Positions 33,101-40,148 of a stretch of DNA of 64,000 bases are shown in pieces (position 1 is the stretch's first letter; the number at the start of each line of letters is the position of its first letter). The notes below the pieces were generated by a model. It was not told the origin of the DNA. It did not search any database and was given only the letters and a program-made list of their open reading frames with translations. Both the position numbers and the translations under genes were made by a program. Origin of the DNA: Streptomyces sp. ASQP_92 (GTDB lineage: Bacteria; Actinomycetota; Actinomycetes; Streptomycetales; Streptomycetaceae); NCBI RefSeq assembly GCF_025399895.1, contig NZ_JAODUA010000010.1, forward strand, positions 186,001-250,000, in the 5' to 3' direction.

Positions 33101-36100
33101 ATGACGACCATCCCGACCCGTCCCGACACCATCCCGCCTCGCCCCACCCCCACCGACCGGACCCCGTCCCCGGCCGTGGCCCCGACCTCCTCCGGGGCCG
33201 CCTCCCCAGCCGGGGACGGACCGTCCGGCAGCGCGTTGTCACAGGCCTGTGCGATGCTCACCAGCGTGGAGACCAGGTCAGTCAGTCCCGTGTTCGTCGG
33301 CCGCGCCGCCGAGTTGCGGACATTGAACGAGGCTCTCGCCCGCGCCGCGGCCGCCGGGGGAGAGCCACAGGCGCTGCTCGTCGGCGGCGAGGCGGGCGTC
33401 GGCAAGAGCCGGCTCGTCGAGGAGTTCACCGACGCCGCCCGCCGGTCCGGCGCGGTGATCGCCGTCGGCGGCTGTGTCGAAGTCGGCGCCGACGGGCTGC
33501 CGTTCGCGCCCTTCTCGGCCGCGCTGCGCGCGCTGCGCCGACAGCTGCCCGACGAGCTGGCGGCCGCGGCCGACGGCCAGCAGGAGGAGCTGGCCCTGCT
33601 CCTTCCCGAGCTCGCCAGGACGAGCCCCGCCACCTCTCGCGAAGACGGCACGGCGCGCCTGTTCGAGCTCACCGTGCGGATGCTGGAGCGGATCGCCGCG
33701 GAGCGCACCGTCGTCCTCGTCCTCGAAGACCTGCACTGGGCGGACGCCTCCACCCGCCATCTGCTCGCCTATCTCTTCCGCACCCTGCGGCGCGGCCGCC
33801 TGGTCGTGGTCGCCACCTACCGCGCCGACGACATCCACCGCCGCCACCCGCTGCGCCCCCTGCTCGCCGAGCTCGACCGGCTGCGCAGCGTGCGGCGCAT
33901 CGAACTTCCCCGCTTCACCCGGGCCGAGGTCCACCACCAGCTCACCGGAATCCTCGCCGCCGAACCCGAACAGCGCCTGGTGGACGAGATCTTCGAGCGG
34001 TCCGACGGCAACGCCTTCTTCGTCGAGGAACTGGTCGTCGGCCGCGACCCGGACGGCACCTGCCCCGATCTCAGCGACTCGCTGCGCGATCTGCTCCTTG
34101 TCCGGGTCGAGGGCCTGCCCGAGGACGCCCAGCGCGTGGTGCGCATCGCCGCCGAGGGCGGCTCCACGGTCGAGTACCCCCTGCTCGCCGCGGTCGCCCG
34201 GCTCAGCGAGGACAAGCTCATCGAGGCGCTGCGGGCCGCCGTCGGCGCGAACATCCTGCTGCCCGCCGCGGACGGCGACGGCTACCGCTTCCGCCACTCC
34301 CTGGTCCGCGAGGCCGTCAGCGACGACCTGCTGCCCGGCGAGTCCTCGCGCCTGAACCGCCGCTACGCCGAAGCCCTGGAAGCCGACCCGGCGCTGGTCA
34401 GGCCGGACGAGCAGACCACCCGGCTCGCCACCTACTGGTACCACGCGCACGACGCGGCCAAGGCGCTGCCCGTGGTGCTGCGCGCCGCCGTCGAGGCCCG
34501 CCGCCGGCACGCCTACGCCGAGCAACTGCGGCTCCTGTCACGGGCGATGGAGCTGTGGGACACCGTGCCCGAGGAGATACGCCAGGGGCTCAGACCCCTC
34601 GATCACGCGGGCTCCTACCCGGCCTGCGGCTGCGCCCCCGAGAACCCGGCGTCGCTGCGCTACCTCGACCTGCTGGCCGAGTCCGTCGAGGCGGCCCGGC
34701 TCTGCGGCGAGCGGGAACGCGCCCTCAAGCTCACCAGGAAAGCGCTGCGGCTCATCGACGCCGAGAGCGCCCAGCCCTCGGGGAGCGACCCGCTGCGCGC
34801 CGCCTGGTTCTGGATCCAGCGCTCCCGCCTGGTGCAGAACCTGGGGCGCGGCGACGGCTGGACCGAGCTCGCCACCGCCCAGGACCTGGTGCGCGGCCTC
34901 GCGCCGTCCGCCGTGCACGCCGAGGTCCTCGCGACCGCGGCCGGCTGGCGGATGCTCCACAAGCCGGGACCCGAATCCCTGGTGGCGGCCGAACAGGCCG
35001 TGGAGTACGCCCGGTTGGTGCGCACCGAGGAGATCGAGCTCAACGTCAAGCTCACCCTGGGCAGCCTGATGGTCGACTCCGGCTCGGTCGAGGAGGGCAT
35101 CGCCACGATGCGGGCGGTCATCGACCGCTCCCTGGAGATAGGCCTGGTCGGCGAGGCGACGCGGGGCCATGTGAACCTCTGCTCCGGCCTGGAGGCCGTC
35201 GGCCGCTCGGTGGAAGCCGTACGCGTCGCGGACGACGGGGTGCGCCTGGCCCAGAAGTACGGCCTGCTGGACAACGAGGCCTGGGTGCAGGCCAACCGCG
35301 CCGAGTCCCTGTTCAACCTCGGCCGCTGGGAGGAGGCCGCCGACTGCGTCGAGCGGGTCCAGCGCACCGCCGTGAGCACCAAACCGCTCGGCAACGCCCT
35401 CATGCGCCAGGCCGACATCGCGTTGCTGCGCGGCGAGTTGGAGGCGGCGAGGACCTCGCTCGACGACGCCCACGCCGCGTTCGGCAAGTACGACCCGATG
35501 GCCCAGCACGCCATCCCGCTCGCCCGGATCGGGCTCGGCGTCGCGGCCGCACAGGGCCGCATCGACGAAGCCCGCGCCGAGCTGGCCCGCGCCGTGGAGC
35601 CCGGCTTCCCGCCCGGCACCCAGCGCTACGGCTGGCCGCTGCTGGCCGCGGCCGCGGCGATGGAGGCCGATGTGCGCGGGCTCCCCTCGGCCCGGCCGGG
35701 CAGGGCCGCCGCCCTCGACCTCATCCGTACGGCCGCCAAGAGGCTTCCCACCGGCGTTCCCTGGTGCGAGGCGTTCGCCCTGGTCGTCGCCGCCGAACTG
35801 GAGCGCGCGGAGGACCGCGACGCGGCGGCCCGCTGGGAAGCCGTCACCCAGGCGCTGCGGCCCGCACAGCGCCCCTACGACCTGGCCCTGGCCTGTCACC
35901 GCTGGGCCGCGGCCCAGCTGGCCGAGGGCGGGGACCGGGAGACGGTCGCGGCGCTGCTGCGCCAGGCGCACGCCGAGTCCGAACGCCTGGGCGCCCGACC
36001 GCTGCGCGAGCAACTGGAGCTGCTGGCCCGCCGGGCCCGCCTGTCGCTGACCGCCCCGGACCCGGCCGGGCCCGAGGAGCAGGCCGAACCGGCGGAGGCG

Positions 36101-36313
36101 CTCGGTCTCACAAGCCGCGAACAGGACGTGCTGCGCCTGGTCGCGGCCGGTCACAGCAACCGGCAGATCGCCGAGGAGCTCTACATCTCGCCGAAGACGG
36201 CGAGCGTGCACGTCTCCAACATCCTGGCCAAGCTGGGGGTTTCGGGCCGGGGCGAGGCGGCGGCGCTGGCCCATCGCCTCAATCTGTTCTCCGGGCAGCC
36301 GGCGCGGGGCTGA
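33101..36313 (+). CDS. Large LuxR-family (LAL) ATP-binding transcriptional regulator
   Basis: 1070 residues from ATG 33101. AAA-type ATPase at the N-terminus: Walker A GGEAGVGKSR (Lys102 from this start), Walker B TVVLVLEDLHWAD; then a helical, TPR-like middle of ~600 residues; finally a LuxR helix-turn-helix (LTSREQDVLRLVAAGHSNRQIAEELYISPKTASVHVSNILAKLG). Such proteins are STAND-type ATPase activators, often of sugar use or antibiotic pathways. Start is uncertain: ATG 33254 (MLTSVETRSVSPVFVGR) fits family alignment better, leaving a Pro/Thr-rich 51-residue extension otherwise; a perfect palindrome CACAGGCCTGTG (33240-33251) sits right before it. Target genes unknown. Confidence 0.9.
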   Translation: MTTIPTRPDTIPPRPTPTDRTPSPAVAPTSSGAASPAGDGPSGSALSQACAMLTSVETRSVSPVFVGRAAELRTLNEALARAAAAGGEPQALLVGGEAGVGKSRLVEEFTDAARRSGAVIAVGGCVEVGADGLPFAPFSAALRALRRQLPDELAAAADGQQEELALLLPELARTSPATSREDGTARLFELTVRMLERIAAERTVVLVLEDLHWADASTRHLLAYLFRTLRRGRLVVVATYRADDIHRRHPLRPLLAELDRLRSVRRIELPRFTRAEVHHQLTGILAAEPEQRLVDEIFERSDGNAFFVEELVVGRDPDGTCPDLSDSLRDLLLVRVEGLPEDAQRVVRIAAEGGSTVEYPLLAAVARLSEDKLIEALRAAVGANILLPAADGDGYRFRHSLVREAVSDDLLPGESSRLNRRYAEALEADPALVRPDEQTTRLATYWYHAHDAAKALPVVLRAAVEARRRHAYAEQLRLLSRAMELWDTVPEEIRQGLRPLDHAGSYPACGCAPENPASLRYLDLLAESVEAARLCGERERALKLTRKALRLIDAESAQPSGSDPLRAAWFWIQRSRLVQNLGRGDGWTELATAQDLVRGLAPSAVHAEVLATAAGWRMLHKPGPESLVAAEQAVEYARLVRTEEIELNVKLTLGSLMVDSGSVEEGIATMRAVIDRSLEIGLVGEATRGHVNLCSGLEAVGRSVEAVRVADDGVRLAQKYGLLDNEAWVQANRAESLFNLGRWEEAADCVERVQRTAVSTKPLGNALMRQADIALLRGELEAARTSLDDAHAAFGKYDPMAQHAIPLARIGLGVAAAQGRIDEARAELARAVEPGFPPGTQRYGWPLLAAAAAMEADVRGLPSARPGRAAALDLIRTAAKRLPTGVPWCEAFALVVAAELERAEDRDAAARWEAVTQALRPAQRPYDLALACHRWAAAQLAEGGDRETVAALLRQAHAESERLGARPLREQLELLARRARLSLTAPDPAGPEEQAEPAEALGLTSREQDVLRLVAAGHSNRQIAEELYISPKTASVHVSNILAKLGVSGRGEAAALAHRLNLFSGQPARG

Positions 36314-36319
36314 CGCCGC

Positions 36320-37483
36320 TCAGGTGACGTCCAGCTCCAGGACACGGTCGTCGCCGGGCCTCGGGGTGCCGCGCGAGTCGGTGTTGCTGGTGAGCAGCCA
36401 GAGCTTGCCGGTACCGGCCGCGAGGACGGTGCGCAGCCGCCCGTACCGACCACCCAGGAAGGCCTCGGGGGCGGCGAGCGGCTTGGTGGCGTCCAGCGGG
36501 ACGCGCCACAGCCGTTCGCCCTTCAGTGATGCCATCCACACCGAGCCGCTCGCGAACGCGATCCCGCTGGGTGAGGCCTCGGTCGTCTTCCACTGGGCGA
36601 CGGGATCGACGTACCCGGGCTTGTCGCCCCGGCCCTCCACCACGGGCCAGCCGTAGTTCTTGCCGGGCTCGACCAGGTTGAGCTCGTCCCAGGTGTCCTG
36701 CCCGAACTCCGAGGCCCACAGCCGGTTCTCGCCGTCCCAGGCGAGGCCCTGCACATTGCGGTGTCCGTAGGAGTAGACCAGCGAGTCCGCCTCCGGATTG
36801 CCGTACGCGGGCTGCCCGTCGGGCGTCATCCGCAGAATCTTCCCGGCCAGTGACTTCTTGTCCTGGGCCAGCCCCCGGTCACCCGTCTCGCCGGTCCCGG
36901 CGTACAGCATCCGGTCCGGCCCGAAGGCGATCCGGCCGCCGTTGTGGATGCTGCCCTTGGGGATCCCCCGAAGAATGGTGTCGGGTGCCCCGAGCTGCTG
37001 GCCCTCGGGCCGCTGCGGGTCGTAGTTCATGCGGGCGATGCGGTTGTCGGACTCGGTGGTGAAGTACGCGTAGAGCAGGTGGTCGGAGGCGTACGTGGGG
37101 GACAGGGCGAGCCCCAGCAGCCCCGCCTCGCCCTGGTGGGCCACCCCGGGCACGCTGCCCACGGCGGTCTTCTTGCCGGTTGCGGTGTCGACGCGTACGA
37201 CGGAGCCGTCGTCACGGGAGCCGATGAGGAGGCCGCCCTCGGGGAGGGGAGCGATGCCCCAGGGCGACTTCAGACCGTCCGTGACGGTTCTGGCCACCTT
37301 CACCGAGCCCTGGGCGGGCGGCAGTTGGGGGCGGGGGGAGGCCGAGGCGGGAGCCGTGGCGGAGGGGGTGCCCTGGCCTTCGGGGTGGGTGGGTCCCGAG
37401 GAGCAGCCGGCCGTGAGGACGAGCGTGGCTGCGGCTGCGGCTGCGGCTGCGGTCAGGGCGGTTGGCCCTGTGGTTCGTCGCAC
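36320..37483 (-). CDS. PQQ-dependent sugar dehydrogenase-like lipoprotein (GSDH family)
   Basis: 387-residue six-bladed beta-propeller of the glucose/sorbosone dehydrogenase family, exported as a lipoprotein: positively charged start, Ala-rich core, then LTAGCSSG with the lipobox Cys. Family motifs: SPWGIAPLPEGGLLIGSRDDGSV, GVAHQGEAGLLGLALSPTY, NGGRIAFGPDRMLYAGTGETGD, SYGHRNVQGLAW and LNLVEPGKNYGWPVVEG. In E. coli Ylii-like and related members it oxidises sugar aldehydes with PQQ; no PQQ biosynthesis genes are here. The GTG at 37483 has GAAGGGA upstream and gives the signal peptide; an in-frame ATG at 37522 is less likely. Convergent with the LAL regulator (six-base gap). Confidence 0.88.
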   Translation of the reverse strand: MRRTTGPTALTAAAAAAAATLVLTAGCSSGPTHPEGQGTPSATAPASASPRPQLPPAQGSVKVARTVTDGLKSPWGIAPLPEGGLLIGSRDDGSVVRVDTATGKKTAVGSVPGVAHQGEAGLLGLALSPTYASDHLLYAYFTTESDNRIARMNYDPQRPEGQQLGAPDTILRGIPKGSIHNGGRIAFGPDRMLYAGTGETGDRGLAQDKKSLAGKILRMTPDGQPAYGNPEADSLVYSYGHRNVQGLAWDGENRLWASEFGQDTWDELNLVEPGKNYGWPVVEGRGDKPGYVDPVAQWKTTEASPSGIAFASGSVWMASLKGERLWRVPLDATKPLAAPEAFLGGRYGRLRTVLAAGTGKLWLLTSNTDSRGTPRPGDDRVLELDVT

Positions 37484-37557
37484 GGTTCTGGTTCCCTTCG
37501 CCGGGGGTCGGTGCGGGTCCATTCTGGCGGCCGGGCGGAGGGTCCCGGCCGTGCCGC

Positions 37558-37639
37558 TCGCGCAGTTCCTCGCGCCCCTTTCAACCCCGCTTTCGGCTGC
37601 GGGTCGTGGTTGCTCCTCGCGCAGTTCCTCGCGCACCCC
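37558..37639 (-). repeat. Two reversed copies of the interspersed core repeat
   Basis: Minus-strand copies of GGGGCGCG(A/G)GGAACTGCGCG at 37558-37578 and 37617-37639, 59 bases apart, between the lipoprotein gene and the aldo/keto reductase. Same family as at 22059-22308. Confidence 0.8.
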
Positions 37640-37667
37640 AGCCCCTTAAGTCCCCGGGACGGGGCGG

Positions 37668-38681
37668 TCAGTCGCGGGCCGGGGGGAGGGTGGTCAGTTC
37701 TTTGAGGTCTGGTGGGGTCAGGGTGAGGGCTGCCGCGCGGGCGTTCTCGCGGACCCACTCCTCCCGTTTGGCGCCCGGGACCGGGATCACCTGGCTTCCC
37801 AGGCGCAGCAGCCAGGCCAGCGCGATCTGCGCGGGGGTCGCCCCGTGGCGTTCCGCCACTCGACGCAGGCCCGCCACCACGGGCTGGTTGGCCGCCATCA
37901 TCTCCGCCGTGAACCGCGGGTGGCGGGCCCGGATGTCGTCCGGTTCGAAGCCCTGGCCGGGGGTGAGCGTGCCGGTGAGGAACCCGTTTCCCAGCGGCAT
38001 CGCGGCCAGCAGGGAGACCCCGCGGGCGGTGCACCACGGCAGCAGCGTCCGCAGCGCCTCGCGCGACCAGATCGCCAGCTCCGCCTGCACGGCCGCGACC
38101 GGGAACACCTGCTGCACACGGTCGAGCAGCCGCACCGTCTCCTCGTACCGGCCCTCGTGCAGCCCGTGCACCCCGGCCCCCGGCGCGGTCCGGCGCACCG
38201 CCCGCGCGCCCATCGCGCTCAGCCCGAGCGCCCGTACCTTGCCCGCCGTCACCAGCTCCGCCATCGCTCCCCAGGTCTCCTCGACGGGGACCTCCGGGTC
38301 GACGCGGTGCAGCAGGTACAGGTCGATGACATCGGTGTGGAGGCGGCGCAGCGAGGCGTCGCAGGCCCGACGCACGTACCCGGGGCGGCCGTTGGCGACC
38401 ACGTGCTGGTCGACGCCGACGAGCAGCCCGCATTTGGTGGCCACGAACGCCTCGTCCCGCCGCTCCTTGAGCACCCGCCCGATCAGCAGCTCATTGGTGA
38501 ACGGGCCGTACATGTCGGCGGTGTCCAGCAGGTTCGAGCCGGTGTCCAGGGCGGCGTGCACGGCCCGCAGGGAGCGTTCGAGATCCTGCTGGGAGCGGCT
38601 GTAGCCCCAGCTCATCGGCATGCAGCCGAGCCCGATCGCACCCGCCCGCAGGGCCCCCGCCCCGATTGTCCTGCGCTCCAC
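37668..38681 (-). CDS. Aldo/keto reductase
   Basis: 337-residue NADPH-dependent aldo/keto reductase. Catalytic tetrad can be assigned: Asp and Tyr in LLDTADMYGP, Lys in FVATKCGL, His in LYLLHRVDP. The cofactor loop is near the end (VIPVPGAKREEWVRENARAA). It begins MERRTIGAGALRAGAIGLGCM, a normal start for the YajO/Tas-like group. The gene is divergent from a D-2-hydroxyacid dehydrogenase gene with 74 bases between. Substrate unknown. Confidence 0.9.
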   Translation of the reverse strand: MERRTIGAGALRAGAIGLGCMPMSWGYSRSQQDLERSLRAVHAALDTGSNLLDTADMYGPFTNELLIGRVLKERRDEAFVATKCGLLVGVDQHVVANGRPGYVRRACDASLRRLHTDVIDLYLLHRVDPEVPVEETWGAMAELVTAGKVRALGLSAMGARAVRRTAPGAGVHGLHEGRYEETVRLLDRVQQVFPVAAVQAELAIWSREALRTLLPWCTARGVSLLAAMPLGNGFLTGTLTPGQGFEPDDIRARHPRFTAEMMAANQPVVAGLRRVAERHGATPAQIALAWLLRLGSQVIPVPGAKREEWVRENARAAALTLTPPDLKELTTLPPARD

Positions 38682-38755
38682 CTGGCCGGATCCCTCCCTC
38701 GTCGCTCCCCAAACTAACCTCTGGCCCCCCGAGCCCTTCGCATAGCCTCCTGACC

Positions 38756-39697
38756 ATGACTTCCGACGTGTGGATCCCCTTCGACCCGGCCGACGTACCG
38801 GGCCTACCCGACTCGCTCGCCTACCGTTTCTGGGACGGCGGCCCCGACTATCCGGCCGACCCCGCCGACTGCGTGTTCTACGTGGTCCCGTACATGAAGC
38901 CGTCCGAGATCGCGATCCGCCCGCTCGCCGCCATGACCGGTCTGCGCGTGGTGCAGACGCTGACCGCCGGCATCGACCACGTACAGCCCGGCATCCCGCG
39001 GCTGCCGCCCGGCGTACGCCTGTGCAATGCCCGCGGCGTGCACGAGGCGTCCACCGCCGAGCTGACCCTGACCCTGGTCCTCGCCTCGCTGCGCGGGATC
39101 CCGGGGTTCGTCAGGGGACAGGAGAAGCAGGAGTGGCGGTCGGGTTTCTATCCCGCGCTCGCCGACAAGTCGGTCCTGATCGTGGGGTACGGGTCGATCG
39201 GCGCCGCCATCGAAGACCGGCTCGCGCCCTTTGAGTGCGCGCGGGTGGCGCGCGTCGCGCGCTCATGGCGCACTACGGAGCGCGGTGACGTGCACGCCTT
39301 GACCGATCTGCCCGAACTGCTCCCGCACGCGGACGTCGTCATCGTCTCCACGCCGCTCACCGAGCAGACGAAGGGCCTGGTGGACGCCGCGTTCCTGGCC
39401 CGCCTCAAGGACGGGGCGCTCCTGGTGAACGTCGCGCGCGGGCCCGTCGTGGACACCGGCGCGCTGCTCGCCGAACTGGAGTCGGGCCGCCTCCACGCGG
39501 CACTGGATGTCACCGACCCCGAACCGCTGCCCGTGGGGCACCCGTTGTGGCATGCGCCGAATGTCCTCATCAGCCCGCATGTGGGCGGTTCGAGCTCGGC
39601 TTTCACGCCCCGCGCCAAGCGTCTGCTGGCCGCTCAGCTCACCCGCTTCGCGGCCCGGGAGCCGCTCGACAACGTGGTTCTGACGACGGATCAGTAA
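38756..39697 (+). CDS. D-isomer-specific 2-hydroxyacid dehydrogenase
   Basis: 313 residues. NAD(P)-dependent reductase of 2-keto acids. The nucleotide-binding motif is VLIVGYGSIGAAIEDRL (about residue 135-150); catalytic Arg is in LLVNVARGPVVDT, the Glu in DVTDPEPLPVGHP and the His in ISPHVGGSS. It is a single-domain-pair enzyme without the ACT extension seen in SerA at 47136. Start ATG 38756, seven bases after a TAGCCT -10-like hexamer; no ribosome site, so likely leaderless. Physiological substrate (glyoxylate, hydroxypyruvate or other) not determinable. Confidence 0.9.
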   Translation: MTSDVWIPFDPADVPGLPDSLAYRFWDGGPDYPADPADCVFYVVPYMKPSEIAIRPLAAMTGLRVVQTLTAGIDHVQPGIPRLPPGVRLCNARGVHEASTAELTLTLVLASLRGIPGFVRGQEKQEWRSGFYPALADKSVLIVGYGSIGAAIEDRLAPFECARVARVARSWRTTERGDVHALTDLPELLPHADVVIVSTPLTEQTKGLVDAAFLARLKDGALLVNVARGPVVDTGALLAELESGRLHAALDVTDPEPLPVGHPLWHAPNVLISPHVGGSSSAFTPRAKRLLAAQLTRFAAREPLDNVVLTTDQ

Positions 39698-39745
39698 CGC
39701 TCCGGAGTGAATCAAGTGCACCCGGTGCCCTGCCGATTGCGCGCT

Positions 39746-39781
39746 GTCACTGAGCGTACAGGGACTATGTCCCTGAGTGAC
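39746..39781 (+). promoter_or_regulatory. Nested inverted repeats, possible BldD site, upstream of the second GGDEF gene
   Basis: GTCAC (39746-39750) and GTGAC (39777-39781) bracket AGGGAC-TAT-GTCCCT (39760-39774). The 15 bases GTCACTGAGCGTACA at 39746-39760 match seven of nine fixed positions of the BldD consensus as I remember it (NTNACNCWGNGTNAN). The rest of the 451-base gap to 40148 is likely an untranslated leader: the open frame through it has about 77% G/C at third positions, far below neighbouring genes. Confidence 0.45.
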
Positions 39782-40148
39782 GAGACTGGTGTATCGTCCC
39801 GACCGGGGGCCGGCGCCGTGCGTCTACGGCGCGGGAGCGATCACTGCGAGGGGGGCGACGGGCGATGCACGGCCAATGGACGAACGATCCGACGCGGCGG
39901 AACCACCTGCGGCATCCCCGCCGCGCGCACCGCGCGACACCGCACCGCGGTGGAGCGGCGACCACCGGGGCGATAAGCGGCACAACGACGAACGGCGCAC
40001 AAAAGCACGGTCCACGGGCCGGAGATATCAGCACCCGGCTCCGGCCGGGCGGGACCCCGGTGCGGCTCCGGTGGCGTGGAGCGGTCCGGTGAGCGCGCCG
40101 GGAGCGATTCTGACCCGGCCCCCCCTCTCCGGAGGCGGCGGCCCCTGC

